Source: Shewanella indica
GTDB taxonomy: Bacteria; Pseudomonadota; Gammaproteobacteria; Enterobacterales; Shewanellaceae
Reading direction: 5' to 3'
NCBI RefSeq assembly: GCF_002836975.1
Contig: NZ_NIJK01000047.1
Span: 124,001 to 188,000 of the forward strand
DNA: 64,000 nt
Shown here: positions 56,304 to 64,000 of the stretch, in pieces
Position numbering within the stretch: the stretch's first letter is position 1
Layout of the letters: every line of letters starts with the position of its first letter
Position numbers and translations under genes: made by a program
The notes under the pieces: model-generated
What the model was told of the DNA's origin: nothing
Seen by the model: the letters and a program-made list of their open reading frames with translations, nothing else
The model's database searches: none

Positions 56304-58598
56304 TTAAATCTTGCAGGCGCCGCCGGCACAACCGTCGTCTTCCTTCTCGATGCTGGTAATGTCATCGAATTTGTCGGAAGCACCGTCCCGGGTGTTGTGG
56401 TAGTAAAGGGTTTTGACCCCGAGTTTGTAGGCGGTCAACAGATCCTTGAGCAGCAGCTTCATTGGAACCTTGTTACTTTCAAACTTGGATGGGTCATAGT
56501 TGGTATTGGCCGAAATCGCCTGATCGACAAACTTCTGCATAATACCCACCAACTGCAGGTAACCGTCGTTGCTGGGCATCTGCCACAGCAACTCGTACTT
56601 GTCCTTGAGCTCATCAAAATCGGGCACCACTTGCTTGAGCTGACCATCTTTACTGGCCTTGACGCTGATAAGGCCGCGTGGAGGCTCAATACCATTGGTG
56701 GCGTTGGAGATCTGCGAAGAGGTCTCGGATGGCATCAGTGCCGACAGAGTCGAGTTACGCAAGCCGTGCTGCTTGATATCGTGACGCAGGGCATCCCAAT
56801 CCAGGTGCAGCGGCTCATCACAAATCTTGTCCAGATCCCGCTTGTAGGTATCTACCGGCATGATCCCCTGAGAATAAGTGGTCTCATGGAACAGCGGGCA
56901 GGCACCCAGCTCTTTGGCCAGATTCATCGAGGCTTTGAGCAGGTAGTACTGTATGGCTTCAAATGTTTTGTGAGTCAGGCCGTTGGCGCTGCCATCAGAG
57001 TATTTCACGCCGTTTTTGGCCAGATAGTTGGCGAAGTTGATGACCCCGATACCCAGAGTGCGGCGGTTCATCGATGCCGTCTTGGCAGCGGGAATAGGGT
57101 AGTCCTGGTAATCCAGCAGGTTATCCAGGGCGCGCACGGCCAAATCGGCAAGACCTTCCAGTTCGCCCAAGTCTTTTATCGCACCCAGGTTCAGCGCTGA
57201 CAGAGTACAAAGGGCGATTTCGCCATTGGGATCGTCAATGTTGTTCAGTGGCTTGGTTGGCAGGGCAATCTCAAGGCACAGGTTGGATTGACGCACAGGG
57301 GCCACTTCGGCGTTGAAGGGGCTGTGGGTGTTACAGTGATCCACGTTCTGCACATAGATGCGACCTGTGGAGGCGCGCTCCTGCATCATCAGCGAGAAGA
57401 GCTCGACCGCTTTAAGGGTCTTCTTGCGAATACTCGGATCTTGCTCATATTTCACATACAGGCGTTCGAATTCGTCCTGATCGGCAAAGAAAGCGTCATA
57501 CAAGCCGGGAACGTCCGATGGGCTGAACAGAGTGATATTTTGGCCCTTGATCATCCGCTGATACATCAGCTTGTTGATCTGAACGCCATAGTCCAGGTGA
57601 CGGATACGGTTGTCTTCAACACCACGGTTGTTTTTCAGAACCAGCAGCGATTCAACTTCCAGGTGCCAGATAGGGTAGAACAGGGTTGCAGCACCGCCGC
57701 GAACGCCGCCCTGGGAGCAGGATTTCACCGCAGTCTGGAAATATTTGTAAAAAGGCAAACAACCTGTATGGAAGGCTTCGCCGCCACGAATAGGGCTGCC
57801 CAGGGCGCGAATACGGCCGGCGTTCACACCGATACCGGCTCTCTGGCTGACATATTTGACGATGGATGAGGCCGTGGCATTGATAGAATCCAGGCTGTCA
57901 TCACACTCGATCAACACGCAAGAGCTGAACTGACGTGTCGGCGTACGCACACCGGACATGATAGGGGTCGGCAAAGAGATCTTGAAGGTAGAAACCGCAT
58001 CATAAAAGTCTTTGACATACTGCAGCCGGGTTTCTTTCGGATAACGGGCAAACAGACAGGCGGCGACCAGAATGTAGAGGAACTGGGCACTTTCGTAGAC
58101 TTCATGAGTCACACGGTTTTGTACCAGATACTTGCCTTCCAGCTGTTTGACGGCAGCATAGGAGAAGTTCATGTCGCGCCAGTGGTCGATATAGCTGTCG
58201 AGTACATCCAACTCTTCACGGCTGTAGTCTTCCAACAGGTGCTTGTCGTACTTGCCCATGGCAACCAACTTGCTGACATGATCAACCAGTTTTGGCGGCT
58301 CAAACTGACCAAAGGCTTTCTTACGCAAATGAAAAACAGCAAGGCGGGCGGCCAGGAACTGATAGTCCGGAGAATCGGGAGAGATCAGATCGGCTGCGGC
58401 CTTGATAATGGTTTCATGGATGGCTTCAGTGGGAATACCATCATAAAACTGCAGGTGAGAACGTAACTCCACCTCGGAGACCGAGACGTTGTTTAATCCT
58501 TTGGCTGCCCAGGTGATAACGCGATGGATCTTATCGAGATCTATGGTCTCGCGTGCGCCACTGCGTTTGGTAACTGTCATAGTCATAGTGCTATTCAT
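56304..58598 (-). CDS. nrdA: Ribonucleoside-diphosphate reductase 1, alpha subunit
   Basis: NrdA is the catalytic and allosteric subunit of class Ia RNR, making dNDPs from NDPs. The 764-residue protein has an N-terminal ATP-cone (VTKRSGARETIDLDKIHRVITW), active-site Cys in SSCVLIECDD, the Asn-x-Cys-x-Glu core in QSNLCLEIAL, Cys in ALCTLSALNLG, and the C-terminal redox pair in DGCAGGACKI. Start 58598 (MNSTMTMTVTK) is chosen by comparison with E. coli; downstream ATG 58586 is possible. It is the first gene of nrdA-nrdB-yfaE. Confidence 0.96.
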   Translation of the reverse strand: MNSTMTMTVTKRSGARETIDLDKIHRVITWAAKGLNNVSVSEVELRSHLQFYDGIPTEAIHETIIKAAADLISPDSPDYQFLAARLAVFHLRKKAFGQFEPPKLVDHVSKLVAMGKYDKHLLEDYSREELDVLDSYIDHWRDMNFSYAAVKQLEGKYLVQNRVTHEVYESAQFLYILVAACLFARYPKETRLQYVKDFYDAVSTFKISLPTPIMSGVRTPTRQFSSCVLIECDDSLDSINATASSIVKYVSQRAGIGVNAGRIRALGSPIRGGEAFHTGCLPFYKYFQTAVKSCSQGGVRGGAATLFYPIWHLEVESLLVLKNNRGVEDNRIRHLDYGVQINKLMYQRMIKGQNITLFSPSDVPGLYDAFFADQDEFERLYVKYEQDPSIRKKTLKAVELFSLMMQERASTGRIYVQNVDHCNTHSPFNAEVAPVRQSNLCLEIALPTKPLNNIDDPNGEIALCTLSALNLGAIKDLGELEGLADLAVRALDNLLDYQDYPIPAAKTASMNRRTLGIGVINFANYLAKNGVKYSDGSANGLTHKTFEAIQYYLLKASMNLAKELGACPLFHETTYSQGIMPVDTYKRDLDKICDEPLHLDWDALRHDIKQHGLRNSTLSALMPSETSSQISNATNGIEPPRGLISVKASKDGQLKQVVPDFDELKDKYELLWQMPSNDGYLQLVGIMQKFVDQAISANTNYDPSKFESNKVPMKLLLKDLLTAYKLGVKTLYYHNTRDGASDKFDDITSIEKEDDGCAGGACKI

Positions 58599-58760
58599 TG
58601 AAGATAGGCCTTGGTTGTAATATCTGTGACAATGACGCGTCGGCGTCATTAAACCTTCCCTTGTAAAACAATCAACCGAACAGTTAACGACGGCGGCCCG
58701 AGTGGGCTCTGTTAACCGGGAGTTTTCAGTGCAAGACTAGTATGTTTGATTGCGACTGAT

Positions 58761-58808
58761 ACACAAGATATGGTGTTTTTCTATATCTTGGATAACAAGA
58801 TAGTGAGG
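58761..58808. promoter_or_regulatory. Candidate NrdR box pair upstream of nrdA
   Basis: ACACAAGATATGGTGT (58761-58776) matches the NrdR consensus ACACWATATATWGTGT at 14 of 16 positions. A second, weaker box TAACAAGATAGTGAGG (58793-58808, 10 of 16) starts exactly 32 bases away, the three-turn spacing usual for NrdR pairs. NrdR represses RNR operons when dATP/ATP are high. The nrdR gene is not in this window. Confidence 0.7.
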
Positions 58809-58846
58809 TGTGGCACTTTTTGCAAGCCTGAGTTTTGGGTATATCT

Positions 58847-58855
58847 TGTGGATAT
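58847..58855 (-). promoter_or_regulatory. Near-consensus DnaA box upstream of nrdA
   Basis: The minus strand reads ATATCCACA, 8 of 9 matches to TTATCCACA. In E. coli nrdAB transcription responds to DnaA through boxes upstream of the promoter, so a similar link is plausible here. Confidence 0.45.
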
Positions 58856-58931
58856 CTTGAGGATATTGAGTGGCCGATTCCGCAAAGCTGCATCATTGCT
58901 GGCGCACAGTCATCATGGTTAAAAATTAAGC

Positions 58932-58991
58932 GATCTCACTCAAGGTGATCGACTGCTAAAATAAGCAGCGATCCGCGATCTTGCTCAGATC
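58932..58991. promoter_or_regulatory. GATC cluster with inverted repeat
   Basis: Five GATC sites (58932, 58947, 58970, 58977, 58988) fall within 60 bases, against about one per 256 by chance. Two of them bound the inverted repeat GATCG-A-CTGCT / AGCAG-CGATC at 58947-58973. SeqA, encoded in this window, binds closely spaced hemimethylated GATC pairs. A transcript-end hairpin for the upstream phosphatase gene is the alternative reading. Confidence 0.45.
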
Positions 58992-59082
58992 CGCTCGGTT
59001 AAAGTAGCATCCGGTCTGCGACTTTCATTAAGGCCTTGTCCCCTCGGGAAAACAGTGCCAATTTAGCGTTTTTCTTACCTTG

Positions 59083-59751
59083 TTACCACAATGGCAGAGA
59101 CATCACTGCCTGTGGATGGTTCAACTGCCAATCTGCGCCCCAGTCTGCCGGTTTATCCTCTGCCGCCAGATATCCCCACATGGCGATGGCAGAGGGCATA
59201 TTAACCGCCTGCGCCGCGGCTATGTCGCGCTCTGCATCGCCAAGATAGAGAATACGTTCAGGAGCGCAGTTAAGCTGCTGGGCCCCCAGTAACATAGGAG
59301 CCGGGTGGGGCTTGCGATAGAGGGTAGTATCGGCACTGATCACAGCATCAAAGCGTTTAAGCAGCCCGATGCGCTCTAACAAGGGACGGGTAAAACGCGC
59401 TGGTTTATTGGTGACAATCCCCAGCGGCATAGCTCTTGAACGGGCACTGTCCAGCAAGGCTTCTATGCCTTCAAACAAACAGGCTTTTTGGCCGTTGACC
59501 GCATCATATTCCCTGAGCATCGCTTGCCGGAGATGCTCCTGCTCTTCGGCTGAGGCTTGGGGCACGGCGGCTTGCACCATGGCAAGCGAGCCGTGAGAGG
59601 CCAGAGTGCGCAAAAGTTTGCGCTTATCTTCTATCGATACCCCATGGGATGCCAGGGCCAAGGCCAGCGCTTCGGTCAGGTCCTCGGCGGTATCCACCAA
59701 AGTTCCATCCAAGTCGAACAGAATGCCTTGAAACGGTAGCTTAGGCGTCAT
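59083..59751 (-). CDS. HAD-family phosphatase (Gph/MupP-like)
   Basis: This is a 222-residue HAD subfamily IA hydrolase with motif I DLDGTL (Asp13, Asp15), motif II VTNKP, a Lys in YRKPHP and motif IV LGDAERD. The cap helices follow motif I. Annotated relatives are phosphoglycolate phosphatase (Gph) and MupP, the MurNAc-6-phosphate phosphatase of cell-wall recycling, whose Pseudomonas gene also adjoins ubiG; which activity applies cannot be told from sequence alone. ATG 59751 lies four bases after the ubiG stop with AGGA inside ubiG, so it is coupled to ubiG. Confidence 0.85.
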   Translation of the reverse strand: MTPKLPFQGILFDLDGTLVDTAEDLTEALALALASHGVSIEDKRKLLRTLASHGSLAMVQAAVPQASAEEQEHLRQAMLREYDAVNGQKACLFEGIEALLDSARSRAMPLGIVTNKPARFTRPLLERIGLLKRFDAVISADTTLYRKPHPAPMLLGAQQLNCAPERILYLGDAERDIAAAQAVNMPSAIAMWGYLAAEDKPADWGADWQLNHPQAVMSLPLW

Positions 59752-59755
59752 GGCA

Positions 59756-60466
59756 TCAGTCCTGGCGCTGACAGGCAATCATGTAGTTGACGTCAACGCT
59801 CTTGGTGTAACTGAATACGCCACTCAAGGGGTTGTATTTTATGCCCAGCGCGTCACGACACAATAGTTCAGTGTTTTCTGCCATGGCGATTAACTCGGAT
59901 GGGCGGATAAACTTACTGTGGTCATGGGTTCCGGCCGGCAACATTTTCAGTACATACTCGGCACCGAGTATGGTTTGCACCCAGGACATGATGTTGCGGT
60001 TAATGGTGGAGAAGAACACCCAACCACCGGGCTTGACCATATCGCAACAAGCCTGGATCACAGATTGCGGATCCGGTACATGCTCGAGCATTTCCATACA
60101 GGTAACTGTGTCGTAATGCCCCTGATGATTCAGGGCATGCACTTCGGCAGTTTCTTGCAGGTAGTCTATGCTGACGCCGGCTTCCAGCGCATGCAGCCTG
60201 GCGACTTCCAACGGCTCAAAACCCATATCCAGCCCGGTGACCTTGGCGCCGATGCGGGCCATGCTCTCGGACAGAATGCCGCCGCCACAGCCGACATCCA
60301 GCACCAGTTTGTCAAAGATACCGCCGGATTGGGCATCTATATAATTAAGGCGCAGTGGGTTGAGTTCATGCAGCGGCTTGAATTCACCGGCAGGATCCCA
60401 CCAACTGGCGGCCATACTTTCAAACTTGGCAATTTCCTGAGGGTCGACATTGGGTTGAGAAGACAT
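59756..60466 (-). CDS. ubiG: Ubiquinone biosynthesis O-methyltransferase UbiG
   Basis: UbiG performs both SAM-dependent O-methylations of ubiquinone synthesis. The 236-residue protein has motif [16 protein letters not shown], the following acidic VTGLDMG, the EMLEHVPDP segment, and VFFSTINRN, all typical. A helix-rich insertion near [16 protein letters not shown] is the membrane-contact region in E. coli UbiG. Start 60466 (MSSQPNVDP) matches the family; the extended reading to 60577 does not. It is divergent from gyrA, as in E. coli. Confidence 0.95.
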   Translation of the reverse strand: MSSQPNVDPQEIAKFESMAASWWDPAGEFKPLHELNPLRLNYIDAQSGGIFDKLVLDVGCGGGILSESMARIGAKVTGLDMGFEPLEVARLHALEAGVSIDYLQETAEVHALNHQGHYDTVTCMEMLEHVPDPQSVIQACCDMVKPGGWVFFSTINRNIMSWVQTILGAEYVLKMLPAGTHDHSKFIRPSELIAMAENTELLCRDALGIKYNPLSGVFSYTKSVDVNYMIACQRQD

Positions 60467-60720
60467 ATTCGGACCTGAAACAGCAATATTAAGGATGCGC
60501 CTATTATAACCATATAAGCCATAGGGAAGGGCAGTATAAATTGGCGCCTCAATGTGATCGGCGGCACTAAAGCCCAAAAGCTGGACAAAATATCAGCAAG
60601 ATTCGGTTTTTGATGATAAAAACAACAACGGAACTCATGTCTATGACAGTGATATCAGCCCCTGCTCGCGACTTGTATCATGCCCTTGGCGTTTTTGGCT
60701 GCAAAGGCGGCTTTAAGGAC

Positions 60721-60748
60721 TTCCGACATTAAATAACTGTGTTAGAAT
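60721..60748 (+). promoter_or_regulatory. Candidate gyrA promoter
   Basis: TAGAAT (60743-60748) is a good -10 hexamer, 5 of 6. TTCCGA (60721-60726) is a weak -35 at 16-base spacing. It lies 77 bases before gyrA. Weak -35 and good -10 elements fit the relaxation-stimulated gyrase promoters known from E. coli, but this is only suggestive. Confidence 0.4.
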
Positions 60749-60824
60749 GCCAAATCACGTTTGTTGGGCTCGACAATGACACGGATTACAAGTTGTCAGC
60801 TAATTTAAGGGGATCGAGCAGTTT

Positions 60825-63464
60825 ATGACTGATCTGGCTTTATCAATTTCGCCAATAAATATTGAAGACGAACTAAAGAACTCCTATCTGGATTACGCCA
60901 TGAGCGTTATCGTCGGGCGGGCATTGCCAGACGTACGCGATGGCCTCAAGCCGGTGCATCGCCGCGTACTCTTTGCGATGAACGAGCTGAAAAACGATTG
61001 GAACAAACCCTATAAGAAGTCGGCACGTGTTGTCGGTGACGTGATAGGTAAGTATCACCCTCATGGTGATAGCGCCGTATACGACACCATAGTGCGGATG
61101 GCACAGCCTTTCTCGCTGCGTTACACCCTGGTAGATGGTCAAGGTAACTTCGGCTCCATCGACGGCGATGCCGCGGCGGCCATGCGTTATACCGAAATTC
61201 GTATGGAAAAGCTGGCGCATCAACTGCTGGCTGACCTTGAGAAAGAAACCGTCGATTATGTCCCCAACTACGACGGCACCGAAATGATCCCGGCCGTATT
61301 GCCGACCCGGATCCCCAACCTGCTGGTCAACGGTTCCTCCGGTATTGCGGTGGGCATGGCCACCAATATTCCGCCGCATAACCTGAACGAAGTGGTTAAA
61401 GGCTGTTTGGCGCTTATTGAAGAACCTGAGCTGTCTATCGAACAGCTGATGGAGTATATCCCGGGCCCGGACTTCCCGACTGCCGCCATTATCAATGGCA
61501 AGAAAGGCATAGAGGAAGCGTACCGTACCGGCCGCGGTAAGGCGATTATGCGCGCCCGTGCCGAGGTGGAAACCGAAGACAATGGCCGCGAGCGGATCAT
61601 TGTTACCGAGATCCCGTACCAGGTGAACAAGGCTCGTTTGATTGAAAAAATTGCCGAGCTGGTAAAAGACAAGAAAATTGAAGGCATCAGTGGCCTGCGC
61701 GATGAGTCTGATAAAGACGGTATGCGCATTGTGGTTGAGGTCAAGCGCGGCGAAGTCGCCGAGGTGGTACTCAACAACCTCTATGCCCAGACCCAGATGC
61801 AAACCTCTTTTGGTATCAACATGGTGGCTTTGACCAATGGCCAGCCCAAGTTGTTTAACCTCAAGGAGATGCTGGAAGCCTTTATTCTGCACCGCCGCGA
61901 AGTGGTCACCCGCAGAACCGTGTTTGAACTGCGTAAAGCCCGCGAACGCGCGCATATTCTGGAAGCCCTGGCTATCGCCCTGGCCAACATCGACCCTGTG
62001 ATTGCGCTGATCAAGGCCTCTCCAACACCCGCTGAAGCCAAGGTAAAACTGGTGGAAACCGGTTGGCAGCTCGGCAACGTGCAGGGCATGTTGGAAAAAG
62101 CCGGTGATGATGCCGCCCGTCCCGAGTGGCTGGAGCCGGAGTTTGGTATTCGCGATGGTCTCTACTATCTGACTGAGCAGCAAGCCCAGGCTATCCTAGA
62201 GCTGCGTCTGCACCGTCTGACCGGTCTTGAGCACGAGAAGATCCTCCAGGAATATGAAGAACTGCTGGAGCTGATTGCTGGATTGCTGCATATCCTCAGA
62301 AGCCCAGAGCGTCTGATGGAAGTGATCAAAGAAGAGTTGGAAGAAGTACTTGAGCAATATGGTGACGAGCGTCGCACCGAGATCAATGCTTCAGCCGTGG
62401 ATATCAGCCTCGAAGACCTTATTTGCGAAGAAGATGTGGTAGTAACCCTGTCGCATTTGGGTTATGCCAAGTATCAGCCTCTGAGCGATTACCAAGCGCA
62501 GCGCCGCGGCGGTAAGGGCAAAGCGGCTACCAAGGTTAAAGACGAAGATTTCGTTGAGAAATTGTTGGTTGCCAATACCCACGACACCATTTTGTGCTTC
62601 TCCGACTTCGGCAAGCTCTACTGGCTCAAGGTTTATCAGTTGCCGCTGGCCAGCCGTCAGTCGCGCGGTAAACCTATTGTGAACCTGCTGCCATTGTCTG
62701 AGGGCGAGCACATTACGGCGATTCTGCCGGTTCGTGAATATGAAGCCGACAAGTATATCATCATGGCTACTTCCCACGGCACAGTGAAGAAGACATCGCT
62801 TATTGAGTACAGTCGCCCAAGAGCCAACGGCATTATCGCCGTTAACCTGAAAGACGGTGACCAGTTGATCGGCGTTGACCTGACCGATGGTAGCAACGAA
62901 ATCATGCTGTTCTCCAACGAAGGTAAGGTGGTACGCTTCAGCGAAGATCAGGTGCGCGCCATGGGCCGTACCGCCACCGGTGTTCGCGGTATCAAACTCG
63001 AAGATGGTCAGGAAGTGGTTTCACTGATAGTGCCAAAAGAAGATGGTGCCATTCTGACAGTGACAGAAAATGGTTTTGGTAAGCGTACCGAGCTGAGTGA
63101 GTACCCAACCAAGAGCCGTGCTACCAAGGGTGTGGTTTCCATCAAGGTGAGCGAACGTAACGGCGCGGTAGTCGGCGCGGTTCAGGTTGGCGACAATGAT
63201 GAAATAATGCTGATCAGCGACAAGGGCACACTGGTAAGAACCCCTGCGGCCGGCGTTTCTATCATAGGCCGCAATACCCAGGGCGTGACCATTATCCGCA
63301 CTGCCGGTGACGAGGCCGTGGTGGGTTTACAGCGTATTGATGAAATCCAGTCTGATGAAGACGAAGTGGAATTCGACGAAAACGGCGAACCCATAGCGGC
63401 CGAACCTGCCGCCGAGGATACTGAAGGCCAAGCGCCCGAAGCACCTGAAGCCGAGCAGGAATAA
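60825..63464 (+). CDS. gyrA: DNA gyrase subunit A
   Basis: GyrA forms the breakage-reunion part of gyrase, which adds negative supercoils. The 879-residue protein has the winged-helix region with catalytic Tyr122 in [10 protein letters not shown]. The quinolone-resistance region reads [12 protein letters not shown] with Ser83 and Asp87, the susceptible residues. The C-terminal beta-pinwheel includes the GyrA box QRRGGKGK needed for DNA wrapping. The tail is strongly acidic ([12 protein letters not shown] and beyond), as in other gammaproteobacterial GyrA, where it tunes supercoiling. A terminator follows at once. Confidence 0.98.
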   Translation: MTDLALSISPINIEDELKNSYLDYAMSVIVGRALPDVRDGLKPVHRRVLFAMNELKNDWNKPYKKSARVVGDVIGKYHPHGDSAVYDTIVRMAQPFSLRYTLVDGQGNFGSIDGDAAAAMRYTEIRMEKLAHQLLADLEKETVDYVPNYDGTEMIPAVLPTRIPNLLVNGSSGIAVGMATNIPPHNLNEVVKGCLALIEEPELSIEQLMEYIPGPDFPTAAIINGKKGIEEAYRTGRGKAIMRARAEVETEDNGRERIIVTEIPYQVNKARLIEKIAELVKDKKIEGISGLRDESDKDGMRIVVEVKRGEVAEVVLNNLYAQTQMQTSFGINMVALTNGQPKLFNLKEMLEAFILHRREVVTRRTVFELRKARERAHILEALAIALANIDPVIALIKASPTPAEAKVKLVETGWQLGNVQGMLEKAGDDAARPEWLEPEFGIRDGLYYLTEQQAQAILELRLHRLTGLEHEKILQEYEELLELIAGLLHILRSPERLMEVIKEELEEVLEQYGDERRTEINASAVDISLEDLICEEDVVVTLSHLGYAKYQPLSDYQAQRRGGKGKAATKVKDEDFVEKLLVANTHDTILCFSDFGKLYWLKVYQLPLASRQSRGKPIVNLLPLSEGEHITAILPVREYEADKYIIMATSHGTVKKTSLIEYSRPRANGIIAVNLKDGDQLIGVDLTDGSNEIMLFSNEGKVVRFSEDQVRAMGRTATGVRGIKLEDGQEVVSLIVPKEDGAILTVTENGFGKRTELSEYPTKSRATKGVVSIKVSERNGAVVGAVQVGDNDEIMLISDKGTLVRTPAAGVSIIGRNTQGVTIIRTAGDEAVVGLQRIDEIQSDEDEVEFDENGEPIAAEPAAEDTEGQAPEAPEAEQE

Positions 63465-63481
63465 CAGCATCAAGCATATAT

Positions 63482-63508
63482 GAGCGTCCAGTTGGACGCT
63501 CTTTTTTT
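63482..63508 (+). terminator. Rho-independent terminator of gyrA
   Basis: GAGCGTCC pairs with GGACGCTC around an AGTT loop, followed by seven T. It ends only three bases before the serC ribosome site. Confidence 0.88.
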
Positions 63509-63524
63509 CAAGGAGAACAATGAA

Positions 63525-64000
63525 GTGAGCACGATTTATAATTTCTGTGCCGGACCAGCCATGTTGCCGGCCGCGGTAATGCAAAAAGCCCAGCAGGAAT
63601 TACTGGACTGGCAGGGGCACGGTGTCTCCGTCATGGAGATCAGTCACCGCAGTCAGGCCTTTATCGATCTCACCAAGGCTGCCGAGTCCAGATTACGCTC
63701 GCTGATGAATATTCCCGAAGATTACCATGTACTGTTTATGCATGGCGGTGGTCGCGGTCAGTTCTCGGCTGTCGTGAATAATTTTTTGGGTAATAACGGC
63801 AGAGCCCTGTATTTGGAGAGCGGTCAGTGGTCAAGATCGGCCACGGCAGAGGCCAGAAAGCTGGCCGGAGATGACAGAATTGATAGCCAAAGCATAGTTG
63901 AAAAGATCAATGGACTCAACAAAGTAACCTTGCCTAAGCTGGAAGGCGATAGTGGCAAGTATCGTTATGTGCACTATTGCCCCAACGAGACGGTAGATGG
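63525..64000 (+). CDS. serC: Phosphoserine aminotransferase, 5' part (cut by window end)
   Basis: SerC makes 3-phosphoserine from 3-phosphohydroxypyruvate, and 4-phosphohydroxythreonine for PLP synthesis. The first 158 residues are present and open to the window edge. The start is GTG 63525 with AGGAG at nine bases, giving [19 protein letters not shown], followed by [32 protein letters not shown] and [12 protein letters not shown], as in E. coli SerC. The PLP lysine lies beyond the window. The nearest ATG (63520) is out of frame and forms ATG-AAG-TGA over the start. Confidence 0.95.
   Translation, partial: MSTIYNFCAGPAMLPAAVMQKAQQELLDWQGHGVSVMEISHRSQAFIDLTKAAESRLRSLMNIPEDYHVLFMHGGGRGQFSAVVNNFLGNNGRALYLESGQWSRSATAEARKLAGDDRIDSQSIVEKINGLNKVTLPKLEGDSGKYRYVHYCPNETVD

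Larger units (their letters stand above)
58599..59082. other. nrdA upstream region
   Basis: This 484-base gene-free region is unusually rich in sites: two NrdR-like boxes, repeated CAAGATAT/ATATCTTG motifs (58764, 58783, 58796, 58841, 58852), a near-consensus DnaA box, and a GATC cluster with an inverted repeat. A possible promoter on the minus strand is TTGTGT followed by CATACT at about 58732-58758, overlapping the first NrdR box. Confidence 0.45.

Noticed and set aside
56397..57200. 267-codon plus-strand frame within nrdA
   Set aside because: It lies opposite conserved RNR catalytic sequence and shows no domain of its own.
60873..62183. 436-codon open frame on the minus strand inside gyrA
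   Set aside because: It is a shadow of the gyrA codon pattern; it has no ribosome site and the sense frame is an unmistakable gyrase.

Overview
The window looks like core chromosome of a gammaproteobacterium of the genus Shewanella. Gene content and order fit this: an EarP/EF-P pair whose EF-P carries Arg32, a bkdA1-bkdA2-bkdB operon behind a LiuR-type palindrome, blocks shared with Escherichia coli (fldA-ybfE-ybfF beside seqA-pgm, norM divergent from ribE, a MarC/YchE gene divergent from adhE, gyrA-ubiG near nrdA-nrdB-yfaE), and a chromosomal eptA. An S. algae-like species is possible, but this is inference from gene content. I see no insertion sequence, prophage, integron, CRISPR array or replication origin.

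Layout. 0-14 kb: TapT-type tRNA modification enzyme, a complete tripartite RND efflux operon, LasT-type methyltransferase, ecotin, a PhoX phosphatase behind four 11-bp-phased PhoB-like half-sites, a histidine-rich CDF metal exporter with a MarR regulator, and EptA. 14-28 kb: Pat-type acetyltransferase, two tandem tRNA-Val(GAC), norM/ribE, earP-efp, fldA, ybfE, a DUF2788 gene, ybfF, seqA-pgm, msrA and astE. 28-33 kb: branched-chain 2-oxoacid dehydrogenase (E1 alpha, E1 beta, and an E2 with two lipoyl domains) and nadA. 33-36 kb: a chemoreceptor gene broken by a one-base frameshift, tRNA-Ser(GGA) and a MarC-family gene. 36-50 kb: adhE, a DUF885 lipoprotein, an orphan OmpR-family regulator, an M14 peptidase, two small genes (zinc ribbon and DUF1315), ansA, sppA, fadH and the remnant of a YCII-domain gene. 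50-55 kb: five tightly packed minus-strand genes with three glycosyltransferases and two unrecognised proteins; this is the least explained part. 55-64 kb: yfaE, nrdB, nrdA with NrdR-like boxes, a near-consensus DnaA box and a GATC cluster, then a phosphatase, ubiG, gyrA and the start of serC.

How the genes work together. Central metabolism dominates: mixed-acid fermentation (adhE), sugar-phosphate interconversion (pgm), arginine (astE) and branched-chain amino acid (bkd) breakdown, unsaturated fatty acid oxidation (fadH), and NAD, riboflavin and ubiquinone synthesis. DNA replication supply and topology (nrdAB-yfaE, gyrA, seqA) form a second theme; the nrdA upstream region carries candidate sites for NrdR, DnaA and SeqA. 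Envelope defence (RND pump, NorM, EptA, ecotin, SppA) is a third.

I did not find a clearly new biological system. The best candidates for a second look are the five-gene glycosyltransferase cluster, the frameshifted NIT chemoreceptor, an 18-codon reading frame overlapping the astE start with tandem rare Arg codons on the astE ribosome site, and the GATC cluster upstream of nrdA.
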